A stretch of DNA of 64,000 nucleotides from Desulfovibrio mangrovi (GCF_026230175.1 NZ_CP104208.1:930001-994000), one strand, 5' to 3'. Shown: positions 25,670 to 35,241, counted from the first letter of the stretch. Made by a program: numbers and translations. The notes: generated from the letters alone by a model not told the origin.

Positions 25670-26761
25670 ATGAAGGCTCCCAGCAATTTCTGGCAATTTG
25701 ACAAGGATATCTCCGGGTGCGGTGTCTTCGGTGTCATAGACAAGAAGAAGAACCTCATTTCCGGTTCCATGCCCATCAGCGCAATGTGCACCATGCACGA
25801 TCGCGGTAACGGACTTGGCGGCGGATTCGCGGCTTACGGCATCTATCCGGATCACAAGGACGAATATGCGTTCCATCTGATGTGCGATGATCAGGCTGCT
25901 CTGGACAGGGCCGAGGAAACCATCAAGGAATACTTCGAGATTTCCGTTTCCGAGCCTATCCCCACCCGCAAGGTGCTGAGCATCAAGAATCCGCCTGTCA
26001 TGTGGCGCTTCTTTGTCACTCCCAAGGCTCGACGTCCCCAGTGGGAAGGTCTGACCGAAGAAGACTACATCGTTAACGTGGTCATGCTCATCAACCGCAG
26101 GGGCGGAGCGTTCGTCTTCTCCAGCGGCAAGAACATGGGCGCTTTCAAGGGTGTTGGCTTCCCCGAAGATATCGCCGACTTCTTCCGTCTGGAAGAGTAC
26201 AGTGCATACATCTGGACCGGTCATAACCGTTTCCCCACCAACACTCCCGGCTGGTGGGGCGGAGCGCATCCCTTCACCATTCTGGATTGGGCAATTGTGC
26301 ACAACGGCGAAATCTCGTCCTACGGCATCAACCGTCGATACCTCTGTCAGCATGATTACGAATGTACCATGATGACGGATACCGAAGTTGTGGCCTACCT
26401 GCTTGACCTGCTCATTCGTAAGCACGGCCTTTCCTACGAGATGGTCAGCAAGGTTTTTGCTCCTCCTTTCTGGGATGAGATTGACCGCATGGGACCTGAA
26501 GACCGCAAGCTCTATGAGAACCTGCGTATGGTCTACGGCCCTGCCTGCCTGAACGGCCCCTTCGCCATTCTCGTGACCGATGCCAATACCATGATGGGCC
26601 TGAACGACCGCGTAAAGCTGCGTCCTCTGGTTATTGCCGAGAAGGACAGCATGGTCTTTATGTCCAGTGAAGAAAGCTCCATCCGTGAAGTCTGCCCCGA
26701 TCTTGACCGCGTATGGGCGCCCAAGGCCGGTGAACCCGTTATCGTGAAAGTGGAGGCGTAA
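25670..26761 (+). CDS. Glutamate synthase class II glutaminase subunit
   Basis: A 363-residue class II glutamine amidotransferase that releases ammonia from glutamine. The catalytic cysteine is expected at Cys17 (SGCGVFGVI) after removal of a 16-residue propeptide. Other conserved parts are [18 protein letters not shown] and [12 protein letters not shown], with TDTEVVAYL for substrate binding. In large GltB proteins this is the N-terminal domain; here it is a separate protein whose stop is followed two bases later by the next gene. Confidence 0.93.
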   Translation: MKAPSNFWQFDKDISGCGVFGVIDKKKNLISGSMPISAMCTMHDRGNGLGGGFAAYGIYPDHKDEYAFHLMCDDQAALDRAEETIKEYFEISVSEPIPTRKVLSIKNPPVMWRFFVTPKARRPQWEGLTEEDYIVNVVMLINRRGGAFVFSSGKNMGAFKGVGFPEDIADFFRLEEYSAYIWTGHNRFPTNTPGWWGGAHPFTILDWAIVHNGEISSYGINRRYLCQHDYECTMMTDTEVVAYLLDLLIRKHGLSYEMVSKVFAPPFWDEIDRMGPEDRKLYENLRMVYGPACLNGPFAILVTDANTMMGLNDRVKLRPLVIAEKDSMVFMSSEESSIREVCPDLDRVWAPKAGEPVIVKVEA

Positions 26762-26763
26762 CC

Positions 26764-27522
26764 ATGGGCAAGAAGGTCACTCTGGACGCCAACGGCGTTT
26801 ACTACAAGCAGCTTAATGAGCAGATCCGCGAAGCGGTGCGCAACGGCGCTGAAGAGATTGAACTGCTTAACGTGCGCGGCCAGCGCTATATCGGCAATTC
26901 CATCGACAAGCCTATCCGTTTTATCGTGAACGGCGTGCCCGGTCAGGACATGGCTGCATTCATGCGTGGCGCTTACATTCGTGTGGAAGGCAACGCTCAG
27001 GACGGCGTGGCCAACACCATGGATGACGGCGAAATCGAAATCAACGGCATGGCCGGTGACGTGCTCGGATACGGCATGCGCGGCGGTCGCGTTATGGTGA
27101 AGCAGGACGTGGGATACCGCGTAGGCATTCACATGAAGGCCTACATGGACAAGTCCCCCGTGATTGTTGCCGGCGGCAAGGCCGGTGACTTCCTCGGTGA
27201 ATACATGGCGGGCGGTGCGATCATCCTGCTCGGCATGGATTCCACCATGCCTGTGGAGGCTCCCATAACCGGTCGCAGCCTTGGTACCGGCATGCACGGC
27301 GGTGTCATCTACATTCGCGGCGATGTGCCCGAATATCAGCTTGGACCTGGTCTCAGCTTCCATCCTCTGGAAGATGAGGATATCGCCTTCATCCGCAAAC
27401 ATGTGGAAGACTGGGCCAAGGCCTTCGGCAAGGACGCCGAAGAGGTCATGGCAGGCACCTTCCGCAAGGTGAAGCCGTTCTCCAAGCGTCCCTACGGCAA
27501 TATGTACGTGGGTACCAACTAG
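26764..27522 (+). CDS. Glutamate synthase GXGXG-domain subunit (GltB C-terminal domain)
   Basis: A 252-residue protein formed by the right-handed beta-helix that ends large GltB chains. The repeated GxxGxG pattern is clear in GDVLGYGMRGGRVMV, GGKAGDFLGEYMAGGAIIL and GTGMHGGVIYIRG. The domain has a structural role linking glutaminase and FMN domains. It is the last gene of the operon and is followed by a strong terminator. Together with the previous four genes it reconstitutes a complete glutamate synthase from separate chains. Confidence 0.93.
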   Translation: MGKKVTLDANGVYYKQLNEQIREAVRNGAEEIELLNVRGQRYIGNSIDKPIRFIVNGVPGQDMAAFMRGAYIRVEGNAQDGVANTMDDGEIEINGMAGDVLGYGMRGGRVMVKQDVGYRVGIHMKAYMDKSPVIVAGGKAGDFLGEYMAGGAIILLGMDSTMPVEAPITGRSLGTGMHGGVIYIRGDVPEYQLGPGLSFHPLEDEDIAFIRKHVEDWAKAFGKDAEEVMAGTFRKVKPFSKRPYGNMYVGTN

Positions 27523-27545
27523 TCTCGCCTCATATGCTCAAGACA

Positions 27546-27571
27546 GGGCTCCCGCATGGGAGCCCTTTTTT
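27546..27571 (+). terminator. Terminator of the glutamate synthase operon
   Basis: A perfect 8-bp stem GGGCTCCC/GGGAGCCC with the loop GCAT is followed by six T residues. It begins 24 bases after the last stop. Confidence 0.93.
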
Positions 27572-27833
27572 GTTGCATGGCCGTTGAGTGAAAATAGAGC
27601 ATGGGTGAGCGGGGCGGTTTCATTTCGTTGCGACTGTGGCATCTGGTCTTTTTTTGATATATGATCCGGTACATTGTAATGGTTTTGAAGGAAGGAACAG
27701 AAGCAGTCGCTACGAAGGCTTACACCCCCATGCGATGCGTTCGAAAACGGTTGCATGTTTTTTCCCTAAAAGGTACTTCTTGCAGGTTTTCAACAAGGTT
27801 TTCATTTCATGATCACCCCATAAGGAGCAAATC
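27572..27833 (+). promoter_or_regulatory. Leader and promoter region of yajC
   Basis: About 260 bases separate the terminator from yajC. The best promoter candidate is TTGATA (27654-27659) with TGTAAT (27675-27680) 15 bases on, which is a short spacer. AAGGAG stands directly before the yajC ATG. I see no gene or riboswitch in the rest. Confidence 0.35.
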
Positions 27834-28199
27834 ATGTCGTTTATCAACACCGCTTGGGCCATGGGTAACGCCGGTCAGGCTTCCGGACAGGGTGGGGGCA
27901 TTGCCGCTTTTGCACCCCTTATCCTCATGTTCGCCATCTTCTACTTCCTCCTCATTCGTCCTCAGCAGAAGAAGGCCAAGGAACACAAGGCCATGCTCGA
28001 CGGTCTGAAGAAGGGTGATGCCATCGTCACCTCCGGTGGCCTGTATGGTACCGTTGTCGAAGCCAAGGACGAAGTTCTGACCGTGGACCTCGGTTCCACC
28101 ACTGTTAAGGTTGGCCGTCAGTTCATTTCCGGTCTGGTTTCCGCGCCTGCGCCCAAGGAAAAGAAGAAGGGCAAGGAAGAAAAGCAGGCTGAAAAGTAG
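27834..28199 (+). CDS. yajC: Preprotein translocase subunit YajC
   Basis: A 121-residue single-span inner-membrane accessory of the SecDF complex. The helix APLILMFAIFYFLLIRPQQKKAKEHKAML includes the invariant RPQQK after the membrane. The following domain has the family's GDAIVTSGGLYGTV, and the tail is highly charged (lysine-rich). AAGGAG precedes the ATG. It stands 177 bases upstream of secD on the same strand, the common order. Confidence 0.97.
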   Translation: MSFINTAWAMGNAGQASGQGGGIAAFAPLILMFAIFYFLLIRPQQKKAKEHKAMLDGLKKGDAIVTSGGLYGTVVEAKDEVLTVDLGSTTVKVGRQFISGLVSAPAPKEKKKGKEEKQAEK

Positions 28200-28376
28200 C
28201 CCGCTGATAATGTTTGTAAGGCTGTGGGGGGCGCTTTTCCGTGCCTCCCACTTGCCATATACCCCAAGCGGGCGTAAGTATTGCCTGTTTGGTTGTAATA
28301 TGCCCGGGCGGCGTCGTGTCGCTTTGGGCTTTGCTGTTTGACGGAAGTCAGTATCAGATAGCATTTAGGAGTTAGA

Positions 28377-29975
28377 ATGAAAGAAGGTCTGCGATGGCGA
28401 ATGCTGGTTGCCCTGCTGGTGACCGTGTTGGGCCTTGCCTATGCGTTGCCGAGCGTTCCTTTTGTCGGGAATTCCGCTTTGCAGAAGGTATTGCCGGAAG
28501 ACAAGATCAGTCTCGGCCTTGACCTTAGAGGCGGTATTTACCTGACTCTCGGCGTGGATGTGGATAAAGCCATCGAGAACACCCTTGCCCAGACTGGGCA
28601 GGACCTGCGTACCGTAGCACGCGAAGAGAAGATCGGCATGCTTCGTCCCCGTGTGGTTGGTGGTGACAAGATCGAATTGGTTCTTCTCAAGTCCGAGCAG
28701 AAAGAGTCTTTGAACAAGCTTATTGCCGAGAAGTTCTCGCATCTGGTCAACGAGGCTCCGGTGGATATGGAAGAGGGCAAGGTTCGCTACTCTCTTTCCT
28801 ACACCGATGAATACCGCAAATACCTTGCGAATCTTGCCCTTGATCAGGCTGTTAAGACCATCCGCAACCGTATTGACCAGTTCGGCGTGAGCGAACCCGA
28901 TATCCGCAAGCAGCAGGATTATCGCATTCAGGTACAGTTGCCCGGTCTGAGCGATCCGGAACGTGCCATTCAGATTATCGGCAAAACCGCGCATCTTGAG
29001 TTCCGCATGGTCAAGGACGATGCCAACATCGAGAACGCCAAGCGCGGCATCGTGCCCCCCGGCTATGAAGCCATGCCCCAGATGATCCGTAATCCTGACG
29101 GCACCTACACTGAAAGCGCTCTTGTTGTTGAAAAGGACGCTGCCATGACCGGTGAATACGTTCAGGACGCCTATGTGAACTTTGACCAGTTCAACCAGTC
29201 CTATGTAGGCATTACTTTCAATAATAGCGGTGCCCGCCGTTTCGAGCAGATCACCGGTGAATACACCGGACGCCGCATGGCCATCGTGCTGGACGGCAAG
29301 ATTCACTCTGCTCCCGTTATACAGGAAAAGATTCGCGGCGGTCGCGCTTCCATTTCCGGACGCTTTACCAAGGAAGAAGCTCACGATCTGGCTATTGTCC
29401 TTCGTGCCGGTTCCTTGCCCGCTCCCGTAAACATCCTTGAAGAACGTTCCGTAGGTCCTTCCCTCGGACAGGAATCCATTGATCAGGGCGTTTCCGCTGC
29501 GCTTATCGGCGGCGCGTTGGTCATGGTCTTCATGGTTGTTTACTACGGATTCGGTGGTCTGGTTGCCAACCTCGTGCTCTGCTTGAACATTGTGCTCATC
29601 ATGGCCGGTCTTGCAGCATTTGGCGCCACTCTGACCCTGCCCGGTATCGCCGGTATCATTCTGACGCTGGGTATGGCGGTTGACGCCAACGTGCTCATCT
29701 TCGAGCGTATCCGTGAAGAACTGCGTCGGGGACTTACACCTCTGGCTGCCATTGCAGAAGGCTACAACCGTGCCTCGCTGACGATCTTTGACGCCAACGT
29801 GACCACGCTGATTGCCGCCGTCATTCTGTATCAGTTCGGCACCGGTCCCATCCGTGGCTTTGCTGTTACCTTGAGCCTGGGTATCCTCGCTTCCATGTTC
29901 ACCGCCATCTTCTGCTCACGCATCCTGTTCGATCTGTGGGCAGGCGGCAAGCAGCGCGCCAAGCTCAGCATCTAA
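28377..29975 (+). CDS. secD: Protein translocase subunit SecD
   Basis: A 532-residue inner-membrane subunit that uses the proton-motive force to help pull proteins out of SecYEG. The first membrane helix is followed by the LGLDLRGGIYLTLGVD motif, the large periplasmic P1 domain (IRNRIDQFGVSEPDI, QLPGLSDPERA), and five C-terminal helices with the conserved LGMAVDANVLIFERIREELR. The length is usual for deltaproteobacteria. It is preceded by TTAGGAGTTAGA and followed by secF after 12 bases. Confidence 0.97.
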   Translation: MKEGLRWRMLVALLVTVLGLAYALPSVPFVGNSALQKVLPEDKISLGLDLRGGIYLTLGVDVDKAIENTLAQTGQDLRTVAREEKIGMLRPRVVGGDKIELVLLKSEQKESLNKLIAEKFSHLVNEAPVDMEEGKVRYSLSYTDEYRKYLANLALDQAVKTIRNRIDQFGVSEPDIRKQQDYRIQVQLPGLSDPERAIQIIGKTAHLEFRMVKDDANIENAKRGIVPPGYEAMPQMIRNPDGTYTESALVVEKDAAMTGEYVQDAYVNFDQFNQSYVGITFNNSGARRFEQITGEYTGRRMAIVLDGKIHSAPVIQEKIRGGRASISGRFTKEEAHDLAIVLRAGSLPAPVNILEERSVGPSLGQESIDQGVSAALIGGALVMVFMVVYYGFGGLVANLVLCLNIVLIMAGLAAFGATLTLPGIAGIILTLGMAVDANVLIFERIREELRRGLTPLAAIAEGYNRASLTIFDANVTTLIAAVILYQFGTGPIRGFAVTLSLGILASMFTAIFCSRILFDLWAGGKQRAKLSI

Positions 29976-29987
29976 GGAGTTGATTAC

Positions 29988-31085
29988 ATGGGTCTGAGTA
30001 TCATCAAACCGGATAGCAATATCGACTTCGTAGGGCTGCGTAAGATTACGCTTATCATCTCTCTGCTGGTCGTTCTGGCTGGTGTAGGATCGCTGCTCAT
30101 GAAGGGCGGTCCCAAGTACGGTATCGACTTTGCCGGTGGCGTCATGGTGCAGGTGCACTTTGACCAGTCGGTGGAACCCGATGCTCTCAAGGACAGCCTC
30201 AAGGACGTTGAACTGCCCGGCCTTATGGTGCAGCGTATCGGCCTTGCCGCTGATAACGAGTATCTCATTCGTGTTTCGATTTCCGATGCCAACCCGGAAA
30301 ACATGCGCGGGAAGGTGCAGGATGCCCTGAAGACGAATCTGCAGGGCGTAAACTTCGAGATTCAGCGACTGGAGATGGTCGGCCCCAAGGTGGGTAACGA
30401 CCTGCGCTCCGCAGCTCTTGAAGCGCTGTATTATGCCGTTCTCATCATCGCCATCTACATCTCCGGCCGTTTCGAACAGCGCTGGGTTGTGGCGGGCATC
30501 ATGGCGGCAGCACTGGCCACCGCACTGTATGGTCTGGGCCATCTCGGCATGTCCAAACAGTATCTCGTCATCGCCGCAATGGTGCTGACGTTGGGTCTGT
30601 GCTGGAAGCTACGGCTCAACTACGCGCTGGGCGCGGTTGTGGCTCTTATTCACGACGTGCTCATAACGGTCGGCATCTTCTCCATTCTGGACAAGGAATT
30701 CGATCTGACCATCGTTGCGGCCCTGCTGACCATTGTCGGTTACTCCCTCAACGACACCATCATCGTGTTTGACCGCATCCGCGAAAACATTCGTGCCCGC
30801 GTGGCTCCCACGTATGGTGAGGTCGTGAACAAGGCCGTCAACCAGACCCTGAGCAGAACCCTGCTTACCTCCGGTACGACTTTGCTGGTTGTTCTGGCGC
30901 TGTTCTTCCTTGGTGGCAGTGTTATCCATGACTTTGCACTGGCCATGCTGGTTGGTATCGGCGTGGGTACCTATTCGTCCATCTTCATCGCCAGCCCTGT
31001 GCTTCTGGCCCTGAGCCCCGAAGAACTGCCTGAGGAAGAGCCGAAGAAGGAACCCATCGTGAAGTCTGAACACGGCGTGGTCTAG
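29988..31085 (+). CDS. secF: Protein translocase subunit SecF
   Basis: The partner of SecD, 365 residues with six membrane helices. Motifs are YGIDFAGGVMVQVHF near the N-terminus, VALIHDVLITVGIFS, and VGYSLNDTIIVFDRIRENIR. It is slightly longer than many SecF proteins because of an acidic then basic C-terminal tail (LPEEEPKKEP). GGAG precedes the ATG by eight bases. It is the last gene of the yajC-secD-secF run, followed by a terminator. Confidence 0.97.
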   Translation: MGLSIIKPDSNIDFVGLRKITLIISLLVVLAGVGSLLMKGGPKYGIDFAGGVMVQVHFDQSVEPDALKDSLKDVELPGLMVQRIGLAADNEYLIRVSISDANPENMRGKVQDALKTNLQGVNFEIQRLEMVGPKVGNDLRSAALEALYYAVLIIAIYISGRFEQRWVVAGIMAAALATALYGLGHLGMSKQYLVIAAMVLTLGLCWKLRLNYALGAVVALIHDVLITVGIFSILDKEFDLTIVAALLTIVGYSLNDTIIVFDRIRENIRARVAPTYGEVVNKAVNQTLSRTLLTSGTTLLVVLALFFLGGSVIHDFALAMLVGIGVGTYSSIFIASPVLLALSPEELPEEEPKKEPIVKSEHGVV

Positions 31086-31108
31086 TTCTGCAGGCAATAT
31101 GAAATGCA

Positions 31109-31145
31109 ATGGGGCGTTCCGGAAACGGAACGCCCCATTTTTTTT
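31109..31145 (+). terminator. Terminator of secDF
   Basis: A 12-bp stem ATGGGGCGTTCC/GGAACGCCCCAT (31109-31120 and 31127-31138) with a six-base loop is followed by eight T residues. Confidence 0.94.
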
Positions 31146-31186
31146 CGTGTTTTGCCTTCCAGTCTCGAAAATGCTAGGTGGGGGAT

Positions 31187-32107
31187 ATGAGCTATCCCAA
31201 AACTTCCGATGATGAAAAAAAGCATCTCACGGCTTCTGCCGGCGAAGAAGGCGTTCTTGCCTCAATCGAAGATGCGTTATGGTCCCGCAGGGATGCCATG
31301 AAGCTGTATCGCGCGTTGTTCGAGCTTGTTCCTGATGCCCTGGTGCTTGCAGATTCCTCGTGCAGGATACTGGGCATAAACGGCAATGCGGCCTCGATGT
31401 TTGGCAGAACTGAGGAGGAACTGCTTGGAACAGACTGCCGAGAGCTGGTTTCCGCGTCATGTGCGAGGGAGTTCGACGCGGCACTGCGCAGTCTCGGACG
31501 GGATGCTGTCTGGAACGGCACACTTGAGGCGTTAGGGCAGGGCGAATCAGCAGTTCCCGTGGAGATTGCTGTACACAAGGTGTCCATAGCCTCGGATGTA
31601 CTGTTTCAGATAGTCTTGCATGATATTAGTGCCCACGTAACCCTTGAGCAGGATCTGCAACGCTCTGAAGCCGTTCTTGAAGGAATGAACCTTGCCCTGC
31701 GCCACGTCATTCAAAGCGTTCATGAAGAGCGCAAGGAGATGAAGGACGAACTGGTCCAGCAGGTAAAGGAACAGGTTCTGCCAGCAATTGAACGAATTGC
31801 CGAGGAAGACAGCTCGGATATACGCCAGAACTACAAGGCCGTCATTGAGGACCAACTGGTTGAAATGGCTGATACCCCCCCGGATCTGTTTGATAACGTC
31901 CTTATTCATCTGACTCCGCGTGAGAACGAGATTTGCCGCCTTATCGCCTTGGGGCGCAAAACTCGTGAGATTTGCGAGTTACTGCAGGTTTCCTTTGAAA
32001 CCATGCAGACACACCGCAAGAATATCCGCAAAAAACTCGGTCTCACGGGGAAGGGCATTTCCCTGTACGTATTCTTGCAGCAAGGTCAGCAGACATCTCC
32101 CCGATAG
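31187..32107 (+). CDS. PAS-domain LuxR-type transcriptional regulator
   Basis: A 306-residue cytoplasmic regulator. A PAS domain spans about residues 40-155 (LFELVPDALVLADSSCRILGINGNAASMFGR). A coiled-coil linker rich in Glu and Lys follows, and a C-terminal LuxR/NarL helix-turn-helix (LTPRENEICRLIALGRKTREIC, VSFETMQTHRKNIRKKLG). No receiver domain is present, so it senses directly rather than through phosphorylation, or forms a pair with a separate kinase. The ATG at 31187 is chosen with a G-rich ribosome site. It lies just before the proVWX operon, whose regulation by it is possible but unproven. The ligand is unknown. Confidence 0.88.
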   Translation: MSYPKTSDDEKKHLTASAGEEGVLASIEDALWSRRDAMKLYRALFELVPDALVLADSSCRILGINGNAASMFGRTEEELLGTDCRELVSASCAREFDAALRSLGRDAVWNGTLEALGQGESAVPVEIAVHKVSIASDVLFQIVLHDISAHVTLEQDLQRSEAVLEGMNLALRHVIQSVHEERKEMKDELVQQVKEQVLPAIERIAEEDSSDIRQNYKAVIEDQLVEMADTPPDLFDNVLIHLTPRENEICRLIALGRKTREICELLQVSFETMQTHRKNIRKKLGLTGKGISLYVFLQQGQQTSPR

Positions 32108-32141
32108 TATAAATCGGGTATGTCGCATACCCGATTTATAC
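32107..32141. repeat. Perfect 16-bp inverted repeat downstream of the LuxR gene
   Basis: GTATAAATCGGGTATG (32107-32122) is repeated inverted at 32126-32141 with a three-base spacer. It starts at the last base of the regulator's stop codon. No T-tract follows on either strand (it continues CCCAAATCCCCCCC), so it is either an atypical terminator or a protein-binding or processing site ahead of proV. Confidence 0.7.
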
Positions 32142-32331
32142 CCAAATCCCCCCCTTGTTTGTGTCTCCGCTCTCGGTGAATATTCTATGGTTACACATAG
32201 CTATAATTCACAGGCGCACCCAAGCCGCATTCCCTTTAATCAGATTGTCAGACCATGATGGTCCTTCGCCGGCCTTTTCCGGCAGTTTGCGGTTTCTTTC
32301 GCGATGGTGCGTCATGCATTCAGGAGATTCG

Positions 32332-33522
32332 ATGTCAAAAATCGTTGTTGATGGGCTGTATAAAATCTTCGGTCCTTCACCGGATACCGCCCTTGCGATG
32401 CTCAGAGAAGGGAAGAACAAGGACGAGATCATGGAAGCAACCCGGCACGGGGTCGGGGTGAACAATGCTTCATTTTCCATAGAGGAAGGCGAAATCGTCG
32501 TCATCATGGGGCTTTCCGGCAGCGGCAAGTCAACCTTGGTGCGCTGCCTCAACAGGCTTATCGAGCCGACCGCCGGTACCGTCAGCATTGACGGTCAGGA
32601 TATAACGACCATGGATACGGAGGAGCTGCGCAGGTTGCGGCAGTCCAAACTGGGAATGGTCTTTCAGAATTTTGCCTTGTTTCCCCATAGGACGGTTGCG
32701 GAAAACGCGGCCTACGGGCTTGAAATCAAAGGTATTCCCCCCGAAACCCGCATGACCAAGGCGTATGAGGCTCTTGAACTTGTCGGCTTGAAGGGGTGGG
32801 AGAGTGTGTTGCCCTCGCAACTTTCCGGCGGCATGCAGCAGCGTGTTGGTCTTGCTCGCGCCTTGGCGCTTGATCCTGATATTCTGCTTATGGACGAGGC
32901 CTTCAGTGCCCTTGATCCACTGATTCGCCGGGATATGCAGGATGAATTGATCAACCTGCAGGAAAAGATGCGCAAGACCATCGTGTTCATCAGCCATGAC
33001 CTTGATGAAGCCTTGAAGCTTGGCGACCGCATCATCCTCATGAAAGACGGCAAGATCGTCCAGATCGGCACGCCGGAAGAGATTCTGACCGAGCCTGCCA
33101 ACAGGTACGTGGAACGTTTTGTGGAGGAAGTGGATATCTCCCGCGTTCTGACTGCCGAGTCCATCATGCAGAAGGTGTTGGCCGTAGCCCATCTCGGTGC
33201 GGATGGTCCCCGTGCAGCGCTTCGGAAGATGCGGACGCATGGTATTTCCTCCCTCTTCATTCTGGACAGGGAGCATACCCTTGTCGGCGTGGTTTCCGCG
33301 GAACAGGCTGCACAACTCATCGAGAACGGCGAGTCAGACCTTTCACGCATCATCTGTACGGATCTCAAGACGGTGTTGCCGGATACCCCCGCGCAAGATC
33401 TTTTCCCCATCATGCATAACCTTGCATACCCCCTTGCCGTGGTGGACAACGCCAACCGCCTGAAGGGGGTCATTGTGCGGGGCACGCTGATTGCCGCATT
33501 GGCGGAAGGGAAGGGGGCCTAG
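32332..33522 (+). CDS. proV: Glycine betaine/proline ABC transporter ATP-binding protein
   Basis: The energising subunit of an osmoprotectant importer, 396 residues. Walker A is GLSGSGKST, the Q-loop is VFQNFALFPHRT, the signature is LSGGMQQRVGLARAL, and Walker B is ILLMDEAFSALDPL. Two C-terminal CBS domains follow (from SIMQKVLAVAHL), which sense ionic strength in OpuA-type transporters. The ATG at 32332 has AGGAG upstream; the longer open frame from 32155 is not protein-like. The gene ends just before proW. Confidence 0.96.
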   Translation: MSKIVVDGLYKIFGPSPDTALAMLREGKNKDEIMEATRHGVGVNNASFSIEEGEIVVIMGLSGSGKSTLVRCLNRLIEPTAGTVSIDGQDITTMDTEELRRLRQSKLGMVFQNFALFPHRTVAENAAYGLEIKGIPPETRMTKAYEALELVGLKGWESVLPSQLSGGMQQRVGLARALALDPDILLMDEAFSALDPLIRRDMQDELINLQEKMRKTIVFISHDLDEALKLGDRIILMKDGKIVQIGTPEEILTEPANRYVERFVEEVDISRVLTAESIMQKVLAVAHLGADGPRAALRKMRTHGISSLFILDREHTLVGVVSAEQAAQLIENGESDLSRIICTDLKTVLPDTPAQDLFPIMHNLAYPLAVVDNANRLKGVIVRGTLIAALAEGKGA

Positions 33523-33523
33523 C

Positions 33524-34354
33524 ATGAGTTACAGAATTCCTGTGGGCGATGTCATTGAAGCGGGGATCAATTTCCTTGTCGAGCATCTCGCCTTTGCCAC
33601 TAAAGCCTGCTCTGTCGTAGTAGAAGCCTCTTTACGCCTTCTTGAAAAGGGAATGGTTGCCATTCCCGAACCCATTTTCATTCTCTTGTCCGGCCTTGCC
33701 GTATGGCGCCTGACCCGTGAGCGTAATCTGGGCATATTCACCGTGCTGGGATTGGCGCTTATCTGGAACATGGGCCTGTGGAAGGCAACCATGAGCACCA
33801 TAGCCCTCGTGCTTGTCGCCACCCTGTTCGCCATTCTGCTGGGGCTTCCCATCGGCATTTTCACGGCGGTGAACAGAACTGCCTATCGCATCATCATGCC
33901 TTCTCTGGACATCATGCAGACCATGCCTGCATTCGTGTATCTGATTCCCGCCATTCCTTTCTTTGGTCTGGGCAAGATGGCCGCCATTTTCTCAACGGTC
34001 ATCTTCTCCATGCCCCCCGCCATCCGGTTGACGTGTCTTGGTATTCGTCAGGTTCCGGCTGATCTTGTGGAATGCGCGGAAGCCTTCGGGACCAGTCGTT
34101 GGCAGCGATTGGTAAAGCTGGAACTGCCCCTTGCCAGACCGACCATTCTTGCAGGCGTGAACCAGACAGTCATGCTGGCGCTCTCCATGGTGGTCATTGC
34201 GGCCATGATCGGCGCTAAGGGGCTTGGCGGGGAAGTCTGGAAGGCTATTCAACGTCTTCAGATGGGACGCGGATTTGAAGCCGGAATCGGAATCGTTATC
34301 GTGGCGATTATTCTGGACCGTGTCCTGCAGAAGGCGGGAAAAAGTAAACAGTAG
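33524..34354 (+). CDS. proW: Glycine betaine/proline ABC transporter permease
   Basis: A 276-residue inner-membrane permease starting MSYRIPVGDVIEAGINFLVEH. It has about six helices and the permease coupling loop ECAEAFGTSRWQRLVKLELPLARPTI, which contacts ProV. The ATG at 33524 is one base after the proV stop. It shares the operon with proV and proX and is the pore for betaine or proline uptake at high osmolarity. Confidence 0.96.
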   Translation: MSYRIPVGDVIEAGINFLVEHLAFATKACSVVVEASLRLLEKGMVAIPEPIFILLSGLAVWRLTRERNLGIFTVLGLALIWNMGLWKATMSTIALVLVATLFAILLGLPIGIFTAVNRTAYRIIMPSLDIMQTMPAFVYLIPAIPFFGLGKMAAIFSTVIFSMPPAIRLTCLGIRQVPADLVECAEAFGTSRWQRLVKLELPLARPTILAGVNQTVMLALSMVVIAAMIGAKGLGGEVWKAIQRLQMGRGFEAGIGIVIVAIILDRVLQKAGKSKQ

Positions 34355-34368
34355 TGAAGGAGTTGTTG

Positions 34369-35220
34369 ATGAAACGTGTACTGTCGTTGTGTATGATTCT
34401 GGCTTTTGTTCTTGCAGGTTCCGTTGCGGCTTTTGCAAAGGATCCTGTACGTATTGCATATGTTGAATGGGACTGCGCAACCACCTCGACCAACATGGTA
34501 AAGGCCGTGCTGGAACAGGAACTGGGCTATGATGTTGAGATTCTGCCCGTCGCCGCAGCCGCTATGTGGCAGGCTGTCGGTTCCGGCGATGTTGACGGCA
34601 TGGTTACTGCGTGGTTGCCCGTCACGCATGGAGACTACCTGAAAAAGGTAGCCGATAAGGTGGAAGATCTTGGTCCGTTGGCTACCGACGCCAAGGTGGG
34701 CTGGGTTGTTCCCAAATATGTGACCATTAATTCCATTGAAGAACTCGAGGCCAGCAAGGATAAGTTTGATTCCAAGATTATCGGCATTGATCCCGGGGCA
34801 GGGTTGATGCGCATGTCTGAAGACGCCATCAGTGCCTATGGGCTGGATGACTTTGAGCTTGTTGAAGGGAGCGGTGCGACCATGACCGCAGCCCTTGCCG
34901 ATGCCGTTAAGCACGAAAAGTGGGTTGTAGTGACCGGTTGGTCTCCCCACTGGATGTTCGGCCGCTGGCAGCTGAAGTATCTTGAAGATCCCAAGGGCAC
35001 GCTCGGTGGTTCCGAAACCATCAATGCCATTGTCCGCAAGGGGCTGAAGCAGGATATGCCTGAAGTCTATGCCTTCCTTGACCGTTTTGAGTGGCAGAGT
35101 CCTGAGCAGCTGCAGATGGTAATGGCATGGAACCAGGAGCCGGGTGCCGATCCTTATGAAAACGCAAAGCGGTTTATTAAAGAGAATCCCGATGTCGTGA
35201 AGAAGTGGCTTGGCAAGTAG
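34369..35220 (+). CDS. proX: Glycine betaine/proline ABC transporter substrate-binding protein
   Basis: A 283-residue periplasmic binding protein. A signal peptide MKRVLSLCMILAFVLAGSVAAFA is followed by DPVRIAYVEWDCATTS and the OpuAC-type domain. Aromatic residues in YVEWDC, VTAWLPVTH and GWSPHWMFGRW probably form the cage for the quaternary ammonium group. AAGGAG precedes the ATG by six bases; a GTG start at 34354 is less likely. It is the last gene of the operon and is followed by a terminator. Confidence 0.96.
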   Translation: MKRVLSLCMILAFVLAGSVAAFAKDPVRIAYVEWDCATTSTNMVKAVLEQELGYDVEILPVAAAAMWQAVGSGDVDGMVTAWLPVTHGDYLKKVADKVEDLGPLATDAKVGWVVPKYVTINSIEELEASKDKFDSKIIGIDPGAGLMRMSEDAISAYGLDDFELVEGSGATMTAALADAVKHEKWVVVTGWSPHWMFGRWQLKYLEDPKGTLGGSETINAIVRKGLKQDMPEVYAFLDRFEWQSPEQLQMVMAWNQEPGADPYENAKRFIKENPDVVKKWLGK

Positions 35221-35241
35221 CTTCTTCGTCCATGAATATGC

